Shown: one piece after another, positions 26,865 through 36,400 of the stretch | Position numbering within the stretch: position 1 is the stretch's first letter | Layout: each line of letters starts with the position of its first letter | From: Trinickia violacea | GTDB taxonomy: Bacteria; Pseudomonadota; Gammaproteobacteria; Burkholderiales; Burkholderiaceae | Direction of reading: 5' to 3' | DNA: 64,000 bases | Assembly (NCBI RefSeq): GCF_005280735.1 | Contig: NZ_CP040077.1 | Location: 1,488,001-1,552,000, forward strand | Position numbers and translations under genes: made by a program | The notes under the pieces: generated by a model | Seen by the model: the letters and a program-made list of their open reading frames with translations, nothing else | Database searches by the model: none | What the model was told of the DNA's origin: nothing

Positions 26865-28114
26865 ACCACCTCCACGTACAAGCGCTGGATCACGTTGTGG
26901 TGATAGCCTGCGGGATTGTGAATGAGTCGCTCGACCTGTGTTTCCCCGGAGCGGCTGGTGGCGCGCGCCATCACCACCATCGAACCGCGCTCGCGCGCCG
27001 GCACGACGAGCGTGAATTCGCGGAACGAAAAACGGCCAAGATCGCGGCCAAGTTTTGCTCGCTGCCAGCTCGCGCCAAAATCGATCGACACCTCGACGCT
27101 GTCGATGCCTGCACCGCCATCCCAGGCAATGCCTTTCACTTCGATCGGCTTGCCGTGCGGAATTTGCTGCCCGCTCATCAACGAAGTAATGAGCGAGTTC
27201 ACTACCATGGTGGTGATCGGCTCACTCGCACCCGTCACCTGCGATTTGAAACTCGGCGTCTTGAACTTGCCGCGCGGCAGTCGGTACGCGGTGCTCATCC
27301 AGAAGTTCTGCTCGGGCTTGGACACCAACCTGACGCTGATCAATTGTTTGACCCAGTAGGTACCCGTCCAGCCCGGCACGACGAGGCGCGCGGGAAAGCC
27401 GTTCAAGTGCGGCAGGGGCTTGCCGTTCATCTCGAACGCGATCAGGGTGTTCTCGTCGAGCGCAACTTCCACCGGTAGAGATTTGACGAAGGGGGGCGTC
27501 TTCTCGATAACGGCATGGTCTGCTGGTCCGAACACCACCTCGAGTGCATCGCTCTGCACGCCTACCTTCGCGAGGATGTCCTTCAGGCGCACGCCGCGCC
27601 AGACCGCATTGCCCATCGCGCCCACGCCCCACTGGACACCGGCAACGTGCGGCTCGAACAGGCCGCGGCGGTTGCCCGAGCACTGGCACACCGCTGTAAT
27701 CTCGGCCGGCTCGAAATCCTTCTTGAGTTGATCCAGCGTGAATTCGAGCTCGCGTCCGGCACTTTCGCCGCCGACGCTGAGCCTCCAATCGGCGGCTCGC
27801 ACCTGCGCAATCCCGGCCAGGTGATAGCGCACGAAAAAAGCGTTGTTTGGTGTAATCGGCGTGCGGAAATACTCGATTGGCGTCTCGAAGTTGGGCGGTC
27901 GATAAGTCTTCTTGATCAGCGGCACCTTGCCCGGCAGCGCGTAAAGATGCTGTTCGGCAAGCGCACCGGCGGGAATCTCGGCGAAACCGGATGCAGCCGA
28001 GCTGCCCACTTCGGCGGCCAAAATCCGCAGCGGTTTCAGGGCCGCAAGGGAGCCCGCTCCGGCAGCGCCGAACAGCAGTCTGCGGCGCAATCCACTGTTA
28101 ACGGATTTTTTCAT
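26861..28114 (-). CDS. sorA: Molybdopterin-dependent sulfite dehydrogenase catalytic subunit (SorA-like)
   Basis: A 417-residue protein of the sulfite oxidase fold. The N-terminus has a twin-arginine signal (GLRRRLLFGAAG, residues 9-19), so folded enzyme is exported to the periplasm. AVCQCSGNRRG contains the molybdenum-ligating cysteine (Cys145), and WGVGAMGNAVWRGVRL and GFPARLVVPGWTGTYWVK belong to the cofactor domain. The C-terminal dimerisation domain follows (KGIAWDGGAGIDSVEVSIDF). It oxidises sulfite to sulfate and passes electrons to the overlapping cytochrome gene product. The ATG at 28114 begins the Tat signal. Confidence 0.9.
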   Translation of the reverse strand: MKKSVNSGLRRRLLFGAAGAGSLAALKPLRILAAEVGSSAASGFAEIPAGALAEQHLYALPGKVPLIKKTYRPPNFETPIEYFRTPITPNNAFFVRYHLAGIAQVRAADWRLSVGGESAGRELEFTLDQLKKDFEPAEITAVCQCSGNRRGLFEPHVAGVQWGVGAMGNAVWRGVRLKDILAKVGVQSDALEVVFGPADHAVIEKTPPFVKSLPVEVALDENTLIAFEMNGKPLPHLNGFPARLVVPGWTGTYWVKQLISVRLVSKPEQNFWMSTAYRLPRGKFKTPSFKSQVTGASEPITTMVVNSLITSLMSGQQIPHGKPIEVKGIAWDGGAGIDSVEVSIDFGASWQRAKLGRDLGRFSFREFTLVVPARERGSMVVMARATSRSGETQVERLIHNPAGYHHNVIQRLYVEVV

Positions 28115-28514
28115 AGAACGCGCTCCGCAGGCCGGTAGCTGGAGCTTACTTCGCGCTGATGCAGAGGCGAACTAGGGTTGACCCCGTTTGGGTGGATGGT
28201 GTCCGTTGTCCGGCTGGAACGGACAGATGGACGTCCGGTTGTGAGCAGGAGGGGAGGACCGCTCATGGCCGATCTCGGAAGTCCATCAGCGAGGTGGTGG
28301 GCGCCGCCCCTTCTGCCTGCTGACCTTCCGTAATCGACCCTGAACGGACGGTGGGCCACGTGCCCCCCGATTGGCAGCTTCCGGGTGCATTGCGGTCGGT
28401 CACTTCTTTGAGTCGATCGGCAGGCCGCCGGTTCGAGCCTTGACGTAACCGCCGCCTGACCCGCAGGCTTGCCCGTCGCGTGCGAGTGCGCGCGACGCGA
28501 CCGCTCTGGCGCCA
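28115..28514. other. Intergenic region, no gene recognised
   Basis: About 400 bases of GC-rich sequence upstream of sorA, with no supported gene. Confidence 0.45.
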
Positions 28515-29201
28515 TCAGCGAGGCGCCGCGTCGTTCAGATAGATCCCCGCCGACAGCCCAGCCTTCACCTGCCGAGTGAATTCGTCAGTGGACACTTCCT
28601 CCGCGCCGGCTTCGATCGCGTCGAACGCCTGCCACACGTCGTCCGCCGGCGTCGCCTTCGGAACTTCCAGTCCGCGCGTCAGATCCGTATCGATAAGGCC
28701 GGCATGTAGCCCGACGACCTGCGTGCGCTGCTCTCGCAGCGATTGGCGCAGGCCGTTGGTCAGCGCCCACATGGCCAACTTCGACACGCCATAGCCCGAC
28801 AGAATTGGCCGGTTCACCCAGCTCGCAACGGACAGCACGTTCAGGATCGCGCCGCCGCGGTTGGCGGCGAGAGTCCCCGCGAACGCCCGCGGCGTCGCCA
28901 GCAGCCCGAACACGTTGATTTCGAAGTGATCGCGCAACGCGTCGAGCGCGCCATCGTCAAGCAAGCTGCCGAACCGCGCAATGCCCGCAATGTTGATCAG
29001 CAGCGTGACGTCGCGCGCCGCGTCGGCTGCTGTGGCCACGGCCGCCGGATCAGTCACGTCGAGCTTCACGGGCACGACGACGCCTGGCAGCGGCACGTTC
29101 GCCGGATCGCGAGCCCCGGCATAAACCCTCCGCGCCCCTCTATCGAGCACCTGTTTCGTGAACTCGAGGCCAAGCCCGCGATTCGCGCCCGTCACGAACA
29201 C
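28515..29201 (-). CDS. Short-chain dehydrogenase/reductase with disrupted 5' end
   Basis: An SDR of about 228 residues: cofactor motif TGANRGLG at the very N-terminus, INIAGIARFG in place of the usual NNAG, an active-site serine in VLSVASWVN and the YGVSK tetrad (Tyr-x-x-x-Lys). The natural start appears to be the ATG at 29214 (AGGAAAG upstream, reading MKIE), but it is out of frame with the rest. Ten bases separate ATG and the in-frame GTG at 29201, so a deletion leaving one base too many or too few has broken the join. A GTG start at 29201 would still give a complete Rossmann motif but lacks a ribosome-binding site. It faces away from the ohr genes. Substrate unknown. Confidence 0.75.
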   Translation of the reverse strand: MFVTGANRGLGLEFTKQVLDRGARRVYAGARDPANVPLPGVVVPVKLDVTDPAAVATAADAARDVTLLINIAGIARFGSLLDDGALDALRDHFEINVFGLLATPRAFAGTLAANRGGAILNVLSVASWVNRPILSGYGVSKLAMWALTNGLRQSLREQRTQVVGLHAGLIDTDLTRGLEVPKATPADDVWQAFDAIEAGAEEVSTDEFTRQVKAGLSAGIYLNDAAPR

Positions 29202-29214
29202 CTTCGATTTTCAT

Positions 29215-29582
29215 AATCTTTCCTTTCGCATGATGAATCGCATGCGCGCCGGCGTGCCGTACGCGTGAGATCCGATGGAAACAAGACAGCAGTCGCACAC
29301 CCGCGTACTGAACCGTTGCGCCGCTCTTCCTGTGCACCAGTTGATCGCGTCGCGCAGTCGGCGCCGGACTGCTTTAGCCGGACGATTCGTGTCGTCTCAC
29401 GCATCTCATACGCTATGCGTAGGCTATTGCTATGAAAAACATAGTGTCAACTATCAAAGCACGCATGCGATTAAATCTTTTGCGATTGACATCGTGAGTG
29501 TCTTTCTTCATTATTCGACGCAAGCGATTACATCGCATGCGATATACATCGTTTGACCCCCTTAGTTACTCAGGAATCCATC
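29215..29582. other. Divergent promoter region of the SDR and ohr genes
   Basis: AT-rich for this genome and full of related short motifs in its last 120 bases (listed separately); no gene is seen. Confidence 0.5.
29461..29551 (+). promoter_or_regulatory. Repeated TCGCATGCGA-type boxes upstream of ohr
   Basis: ACGCATGCGATTAAAT (29461-29476), GCGATTGACATCG (29482-29494) and CGATTACATCGCATGCGAT (29525-29543, followed by ATACATCG) share a CGCATGCG core or CGATT.ACATCG half sites. CGATTACATCGC recurs at 30045-30056 before the second ohr gene. MarR-type OhrR repressors bind palindromes at this position, so these are probable operators; no ohrR gene lies in the window. Confidence 0.5.
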
Positions 29583-30029
29583 ATGACCAAGATCGATCAA
29601 GTCCTCTTTTCTGGCAACTCCAATGCCACTGTCAATCACGACCCCGATGTCCAGCGCGGTGAGCACGGCGTCCTCGACCTCAAGCTGTCAGCGCTCAACG
29701 GTGAAAACCGCGATTTCATTGCCACCGAGCTGCACCCGCGAGCTGAACAATTGTTTTCGGGCGCGTGGTCGGCCTGTTACATCAGCGCGTTCGAGATTGC
29801 GGCCTCGATGAGGAAGGTCACGCTGCCGTCCGACTATTCCGTGGACATCAAGGTAAGTATCGGGACGGTCGGTAACGGTTTTTGCCTCGGCGCCCAGTTC
29901 ACCATTCGCGCGCCGGGTCTGGCAACGGAAGTCGTCGAGGCAATCGCGAACCGCGCCCATCAGATCTGCCCGTACTCGAAGGCCGTGCACGGCAACATCG
30001 AGGTCGGCCTGAACGTCGTCACGGCGTAA
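29583..30029 (+). CDS. ohr: Ohr/OsmC-family organic hydroperoxide reductase, copy 1
   Basis: A 148-residue Ohr-type thiol peroxidase that reduces organic hydroperoxides in the cytoplasm. Both catalytic cysteines are present: Cys65 in WSACYISAF and Cys129 in HQICPYSKAV. HPRAEQLFSGAWSACY and DYSVDIKVSIG match the family. The start at 29583 (MTKIDQVL) is chosen because the second copy aligns from there and shares the same leader GGAATCCATC. A second, diverged copy follows after 74 bases. Confidence 0.85.
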   Translation: MTKIDQVLFSGNSNATVNHDPDVQRGEHGVLDLKLSALNGENRDFIATELHPRAEQLFSGAWSACYISAFEIAASMRKVTLPSDYSVDIKVSIGTVGNGFCLGAQFTIRAPGLATEVVEAIANRAHQICPYSKAVHGNIEVGLNVVTA

Positions 30030-30103
30030 CCGAAACAACGCACACGATTACATCGCGCAACATTTAAATACGCTCAATACCCTCATAAACGTAGGAATCC
30101 ATC

Positions 30104-30550
30104 ATGGAAAAGATCGAAAAAGTCCTCGCCGCAGGCAACTCCCACGCCACGGTCAATCGCGACCCCAATGCCCAGCGCGGCGAGTTTGGCGTCTACGACC
30201 TCAAGCTGACCGCGCCCGGCGTTGATAACCTCGATTACATCGGCACCGAGCCGCACCCGAGAGCCGAGCAGTTGTTTGCGGGTGCCTGGTCGGCCTGTTA
30301 CACCACTGTGTTCGGGATGGCGGCCCAGCTGAAGAAGGTCACGCTGCCGCCCGACTATTCCGTGGACATTCAGGTGAACATCGGGCAGACCGGTGCCGCA
30401 TGGTTCCTCGGCGCCCAGTTCGACATCCGCGTGCCGGGCGTGGAAAAGGAAATCGTTGAGGAAATCGCGCACCTGGCCCATCAGATCTGCCCGTACTCGA
30501 AGTCTGTGCGCGGCAACATCGAGATCGGCACGAACATCGTCACGGCGTAA
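30104..30550 (+). CDS. ohr: Ohr/OsmC-family organic hydroperoxide reductase, copy 2
   Basis: A 148-residue paralogue of the preceding gene with the same catalytic cysteines (Cys65 in WSACYTTVF, Cys129 in HQICPYSKSV) and the same initiation leader GGAATCCATC. The two proteins differ at many surface positions, so the duplication is not recent. Its own CGATTACATCGC box at 30045-30056 suggests separate control. It reduces organic hydroperoxides; the two copies may differ in substrate range. Confidence 0.85.
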   Translation: MEKIEKVLAAGNSHATVNRDPNAQRGEFGVYDLKLTAPGVDNLDYIGTEPHPRAEQLFAGAWSACYTTVFGMAAQLKKVTLPPDYSVDIQVNIGQTGAAWFLGAQFDIRVPGVEKEIVEEIAHLAHQICPYSKSVRGNIEIGTNIVTA

Positions 30551-30557
30551 TCCGCAT

Positions 30558-30589
30558 GGGCACGTGCCTCTCTCTGGGGGCACGCGCCC
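30558..30589 (+). terminator. Hairpin after the ohr pair
   Basis: GGGC-A-CGTGCC pairs with GGCACG-C-GCCC (10 pairs, one A-C mismatch); only a weak T stretch (TTCATT) follows. Likely transcript end of the ohr genes. Confidence 0.4.
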
Positions 30590-30744
30590 TTCATTGAACA
30601 TCTTTTAGGGAATTCCCATCACGAAGACTAAGCTCATCGTTGCCCTGCTCGTGCGTCGAAAGCGTCTGCGGACGTGCAAGCTGCCGGGGCCCGAGATCGC
30701 CCTGAACGCAACATTGGTCTACCAATCGCCTTAGGAGAAGCACC

Positions 30745-31602
30745 ATGCCCGACTCTTCGCAGCTCGACATCGACCGCAGCTATCCGGGCCGGTGGACAAT
30801 CACCTTTAGCAACCCGCCGATCAACATGTTTGTTCCTGCGACGATCGTCGAATTGGGAGCACTATTGACCGACCTTGAGTCGGACCCGTCCGCGAAGGTC
30901 GTCGTGTTCCAGTCGGCGAATCCCGATTTTTTCGTCGCCCATCTTGACGTAGCCAAAGCAGCCGAACGGCCAGAGGTGCTGGGCCTTTGGCGCGACTTCG
31001 TGCTGCGCCTCTCGTCCACGCCGGTCGTGAGCATCGCCAAGATTCGCGGGCGCACGCGCGGCATCGGCAACGAGTTCGTGCTGGCCTGCGACATGCGCTT
31101 CGCCAGCAGGCAGGGTGCCCTATTTGGTAACCCCGAGGTCGGCGTCGGCCTGGTCCCGGGCGGCGGAGCGCTAGAATGGCTGCCGCGCCTGGTCGGCCGT
31201 TCGCGGGCGCTTGAGATTATCCTCAGCGCCGACGACTTCGATGCCGACGTCGCCGAACGCTATGGCTGGGTGAACCGCACGCTGGACGATGACGACCTCG
31301 ATTCCTTTGTCGATACGCTTGCCCGACGTCTGGCCTCATTCGACCGTGAAACACTCGGCGCCGCGAAAGCCCAGGTCAATCGGTTTGGAACGCCGACAGC
31401 TGCTGAACTCCAGTCGAGCATCGACCTGTTCTTCCCGGCACTGGCCTCGCCAAGTGGGCAGGCGCGCCGCGCCAAGCTCCGTAGCCTGGCCTACGGAGTT
31501 CCGGGCGACTTCGAAATGAACTTCGGCAGGTACCTGCCTACGCTAGGGCGGGCAGGCGACGATGACACGGACCCGCCACTCGCCGGCGCACCGAAGGGCT
31601 GA
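30745..31602 (+). CDS. Enoyl-CoA hydratase/isomerase-family protein
   Basis: A 285-residue crotonase-fold protein: RWTITFSNPPINMFVPATI, VVVFQSANPDFFVAHLDVAK (oxyanion-hole region), and EFVLACDMRFASRQGALFGN followed by PEVGVGLVPGGGALEWLPRL. The usual catalytic glutamates are only partly recognisable, and the C-terminus is extended and polar (about 25 residues), so it may not be a classical hydratase. AGGAG lies 7 bases before the ATG. It is near the ohr genes on the same strand, but about 190 bases and a hairpin lie between them. Confidence 0.8.
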   Translation: MPDSSQLDIDRSYPGRWTITFSNPPINMFVPATIVELGALLTDLESDPSAKVVVFQSANPDFFVAHLDVAKAAERPEVLGLWRDFVLRLSSTPVVSIAKIRGRTRGIGNEFVLACDMRFASRQGALFGNPEVGVGLVPGGGALEWLPRLVGRSRALEIILSADDFDADVAERYGWVNRTLDDDDLDSFVDTLARRLASFDRETLGAAKAQVNRFGTPTAAELQSSIDLFFPALASPSGQARRAKLRSLAYGVPGDFEMNFGRYLPTLGRAGDDDTDPPLAGAPKG

Positions 31603-32228
31603 GCCTCTTCGTGCAATTCGTGGGGCGCCCGCCGACGCGGCGCGCCGCAGCCTGTTTGCACCCACCCAGCGCTCCCCGAGCGGCGGGCGGCGTCTCGGCT
31701 ATCCGAAATGCCGCGGTGTTGTTTGTCCAGCGCTTCCAACGGTAGTCCTGCAGCTGCGAATACTCGGGCGCAACCCCGCCGTTTGATGGCCACCGCCGAA
31801 TTTGCTCGGAAACCTGTGACTTTCGTCGATAGATGGCGGGGAATTTTCGACGCTATGTGGCGCGAATAGGCGCACCCCAATGGCATTTCGACAATGCATT
31901 TTTGAAATAACAATCCAAGCTCCAGTCAACGACCGAGATGGAATGGACACCGTCCTCCCTTCGGGGGCGCAGGGAGGGTGATCGACATGATCGCGAGCGT
32001 AAGTCAGCTGTTTGGGCTGGAGCGGACTTTCGAACGTCCGCGCGAAGGTCTGGTTGGACGTCTCTGGCTGGCCGAAGCCGGCCGCACCCCGCATGAATGA
32101 TGCGGTGGTGAACCGCATCGGCAATGATGTTGATATTGCTCAGCTGCTCAAACGCGAAGCGAGCGTGCGGCGACGCTCGCGGTTCACGGTGCCGCGACAA
32201 CTCTACGGGCTAGTCAATTCGCGTCAAA
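31603..32228. other. Intergenic region, decayed
   Basis: About 630 bases without a supported gene. A hairpin GCGAGCGT-GCGGCG-ACGCTCGC (about 32158-32179) lies downstream of the next minus-strand gene, without a T tract. Confidence 0.45.
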
Positions 32229-33245
32229 TCAATTGAACGAGTTTTCTTTCATATACAAAAACCCGGCGGTAGCATGATAGTTTACTTCCGTGACTTGTCG
32301 ATCGGCTATATCTTTTGGGATAACTTGTGTGCGGGTAAGCCTTGCCTTGTTTTTGCCTTGAGTCCATCCCTCTTCGGACTTTTCCTGTGGATTGACAAAA
32401 ATGTTCTTCAGATCCAATTTTTCATTTGGCGTACCCTGATTTTTAATTTCCATCCAGTTTCTGTTTTTATATCTCTTGTATAGATAGTTGGAAACAAAAT
32501 GATCGGCAATTGGAGCGAAGTCATTGCCGGCTCCCAGTAAAAAGCGAGTCACATTTTGCGGGCAACGAAATGAATCGGTAATCAGCGGAGTCTCCTTGCG
32601 CGTCCCACCCGTAGTCGGAAAACAATCCACTAGAAGTTGCCAGAGTCGCGTCGAGGTTTCGCCCTTGCTCATCACCATGTAGTCGACCGTTTTTGCGTAC
32701 AGGTCAGGAACGGGTGTCGTTGTCGTACCGTTCAAAACTTGCGCAGCGACCAGCCATTGGAGGCTATGACTATGTTCACCATGATCGGCACTGATGGCAT
32801 CTTTCCAAAATAACTTTGTCCTGACCAACGTGCCGAGAAGCAGATCATTAGCGATGAGTGTGACACTGTTAGGCGCTGTGTTGTAATCCGTGTCCAAGGC
32901 AAGCCCATGCTGAAAATTAAATCCGTATTGTTGCGCGAGCATGCCTATGCATCGCGTAAACAGATTACCAGGAGCTGGGGCGGGAACGAGCGGTGAATCG
33001 GCTGAGTGAGGATGCAAACTGGGCTGGTTGGTGATCGTGCGGTAGTTGTCCCACAAAGCCTTGGAAACCACGGCCAATCCTGCCTTGAATCGATCCTGAC
33101 TCTCGAAAAGATCGAAAATTGCTCCGAAGTCCCGGTAGTCCGCTTGTAATACGTCCGTTTTTTGCTTCACAATTTCCCTGGGTTCGTCTTTCTTCTTTTT
33201 AGTTAGAAGGAATTTCATCTCCTCAATTATTTCGTGGCCGGGCAT
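32229..33245 (-). CDS. Orphan 338-residue protein of atypical composition
   Basis: A soluble protein without signal peptide or membrane helix. Visible parts are a Lys-rich N-terminus (LLTKKKKDEPREIVKQK), a helical region (FGAIFDLFESQDRFKAGLAV, VSKALWDNYRTITNQPSLHP), a middle with HGLALDTDYNTAPNSVTLIA, ISADHGEHSHSLQWLVAAQV and a C-terminal stretch rich in Lys and Asn. The DNA is clearly AT-richer, with codons such as AAA, AAT and TTT that neighbours avoid, a sign of recent acquisition. I do not recognise the family with confidence; a distant resemblance to Legionella LirA/MavJ-type effectors came to mind but is unverified. It is flanked by non-coding DNA on both sides. Confidence 0.7.
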   Translation of the reverse strand: MPGHEIIEEMKFLLTKKKKDEPREIVKQKTDVLQADYRDFGAIFDLFESQDRFKAGLAVVSKALWDNYRTITNQPSLHPHSADSPLVPAPAPGNLFTRCIGMLAQQYGFNFQHGLALDTDYNTAPNSVTLIANDLLLGTLVRTKLFWKDAISADHGEHSHSLQWLVAAQVLNGTTTTPVPDLYAKTVDYMVMSKGETSTRLWQLLVDCFPTTGGTRKETPLITDSFRCPQNVTRFLLGAGNDFAPIADHFVSNYLYKRYKNRNWMEIKNQGTPNEKLDLKNIFVNPQEKSEEGWTQGKNKARLTRTQVIPKDIADRQVTEVNYHATAGFLYMKENSFN

Positions 33246-33456
33246 TCGTTTTCTCCTTGATTATCGCGATTGAATAATCCAGCACCCTTGCTGTGCAGTC
33301 GAAATTCAGCCTCAGACAAGTATAGGTAACTGAGCCAAAGGTTGCCTGCACTGCCACGTTAAAACACCGTAAGCGTGCAGGTGCCTAAGCAACTGGCTCG
33401 GGCCCGATGCGGCTCGCCGGGCTGGCCCGGCTCGCGGCGATAACCGTAGTCCTCGA

Positions 33457-36400
33457 TCACGAATCGCCGACCGCCCCGTAGCCGCCGCCGCCCGGCGTTT
33501 CGATCACGAACACGTCGCCGGCCGCCATCTGCGCGCCGCCCACGTGCGCGATCGGCGCGATCGACCCGTCGGCCCGCTCGACGTAGTTGCGCCCCAGCGC
33601 GCCCGCGCATCCGCCCGCTGCGCCGAACGGCGCATACACGCGGTTGTTCGAGAGGATCGACGCCGTCATCGGTTCGAGGAAGCGGATCCGCCGGATCGCG
33701 CCGTTGCCGCCGCGCCAGCGCCCGTCGCCGCCCGAGTCGCCGCGGATGCGGTGCGATTCGAGCCGCACCGGATAGCGCCATTCGAGCACCTCGGGATCGG
33801 TGAGTCGTGAGTTCGTCATGTGCGTCTGCACCGCGTCCACGCCCGCGTATCCCGGTCCGGCGCCGCTGCCCCCGGCAATCGTTTCGTAGTACTGGTAAAG
33901 CGCATTGCCGAACGTGAAGTTGTTCATCGTCCCCTGGCTCGCCGCGACGCGGCCCAGCGCGCCATAGAGCGCGTTCGTGATGGCCGACGACGTCTCCACA
34001 TTGCCCGACACCACCGCGGCCGGATACACGGGATTGAGCATCGATCCTTCCGGTACGCTCACAGTGAGCGGCTTCAGGCACCCCGCGTTAAGCGGAATGT
34101 CGTCGCCGACGAGCGTGCGGAACACATACAGCACCGCCGCCATGCACACGGCCTTCGGTGCGTTGAAGTTGTTCGGCAGTTGGGCGGACGTGCCGCTGAA
34201 GTCGATCTCGGCGCGCCGCGCTGCGGCGTCGACGCGGATCGCCACTTCGATCGCCGCGCCGTTGTCGAGCGCATAGCGATAGTGCCCGTCCTCGAGCGCG
34301 CCGATCACGCGCCGCACGGCTTCCTCCGCGTTGTCCTGCACGTGCCGCATATAGGCGAGCACGACGTCCTCGCCGAACTGCGCGACCATGCGGCGCAGCT
34401 CGTCCACGCCCTTCTGGTTCGCGGCGACCTGGGCGCGCAGGTCCGCCATGTTCTGCTCGACGTTGCGAGCGTGATAGCGGCCCGATGCGAGCAGCGCGCG
34501 CGTCTCCCGGTCGCGTAGCACGCCGCCCGAAACGAGCTGCCAGTTATCGATCAGCACGCCTTCTTCGTCGATATGCGCCGAGTCGGGCGGCATCGAACCC
34601 GGCGTGATGCCGCCAATGTCCGCATGGTGGCCGCGCGAGCCCACGTAAAAGAGCGGCTCGGCCGATCCATTGGCGAACACGGGTGTGATGACCGTCACGT
34701 CCGGCAGGTGCGTGCCGCCGTGATAGGGGTCGTTGAGCATGAACACGTCGCCGTCGCGCATCCGGCCGTGATTGCGCTCGATCACAGTGCGGATGCTCTC
34801 GCCCATCGACCCGAGGTGCACCGGCATGTGCGGCGCGTTCGCGATCAGGTTGCCGTCGGCGTCGAAGATCGCGCACGAGAAGTCGAGCCGCTCCTTGATG
34901 TTCACGGAGTACGCCGTGTTCTGCAGCCGCAGCCCCATCTGCTCGGCGATCGACATGAACAGGTTGTTGAAGATCTCGAGCCGTACCGGATCGGCCTCGG
35001 TGCCCAGCGAGCGGCGCGTCGGCAGCGGCACCACGCGCGTCAGCACGAGGTTGCCCGCTTCGGTCAGCTCGCCGCGCCATCCGGGCTCGATCACGGTCGT
35101 GCCGTTCTTCTCCGCGACGATCGCGGGGCCGTCCAGCGTGTCGCCCGCGAGCAGCGCGTCGCGCACGTAGAGCGGCGCATCGTGCCACTGGCCGCCCGAG
35201 TAGAAGCGCACCTGTGCATCGGCGCGCGGCCCGCCGTCCGTGCGGTCCGCGACGCGCGCGACATCGACGGGCGCATCCGATCGGCCGATCGCCTCGACCG
35301 ACGCAAGCTCGATGATGAGCGGCGTGCCTTCCATCAGGAAAGCGTAACGCTGGCGATAGGCCTGCTCGAACGCCTGCCGCATGGCGTCGAGGCTGCCTGC
35401 CGGCACGGCGATCGCCGAATCGGTGCCGCGATAGCGCAAGTGCACGCGGCGCACGGTGTCGATGCGGGCCGACGGCACGCCCTGTTCGCGCAGCACGCCG
35501 GTCGCCTGGTCGGCGAGCGCATCGAGCGCGTCGTTCAGGCGGGCGAGCGAGGCCGGATCGAGTTCCGCCTCGATGGCGCGCTCGCGCATCGCGGTCTGGT
35601 CGGCGAGACCCATGCCGTAGGCGGAGAGCACGCCTGCCAGCGGATGCGCGAACACGCGGGTCATGCCGAGCGCGTCGGCGACGCCGCACGCGTGCTGGCC
35701 GCCCGCGCCGCCGAAGGTCGTGAGCACGTAGCGCGAGACGTCGTGGCCGCGCTGCACGGAGATCTTCTTGATGGCGTTCGCCATGCTGCCGATCGCGATC
35801 TCCAGGAAGCCCTCGGCCAACGCCTCGGGCGTTTGGCGGCGGCCCGTTTTCGCGTGAATCTCGTCGGCCAGCGCCGCAAAGCCCTCGGTCACGGTGTCGC
35901 GATCGAGCGGCGCGTCCGCATGCGGGCCGAACACGCGCGGGAAGTAGTCGGGCTGGATCTTGCCGAGCATCACGTTGCAGTCGGTCACGGCAAGCGGGCC
36001 GCCGCGGCGGTACGACGCCGGGCCCGGGTTGGCGCCGGCCGATTCGGGGCCGACGCGCAGCCGGCTGCCGTCGAAGGTCAGCACGGAGCCGCCGCCGGCC
36101 GCGACGGTATGGATGCTCATCATCGGCGCGCGCATGCGCACGCCGGCCACCTGTGTTTCGAACACGCGCTCGAACTCGCCGTTGTAGTGCGACACGTCGG
36201 TCGAGGTGCCGCCCATGTCGAAGCCGATCACGTGATCGAAGCCCGCCGCCTGCGTGGCGCGCACCATACCGACGATGCCGCCCGCGGGACCGGAGAGGAT
36301 GGCGTCCTTGCCCTGGAAGGCGTCGGCGCGCGTCAGGCCGCCGCTGCTCTGCATGAACTGCAGGTTCACGCCGGGCATCTCCGCCGCGACCTGCTCGACG

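Noticed and set aside
30600..30744. Possible short secreted protein (TKTKLIVALL...) before the enoyl-CoA hydratase gene
   Set aside because: It lacks a start codon and the reading breaks after about ten codons; only a faint resemblance to a signal peptide.
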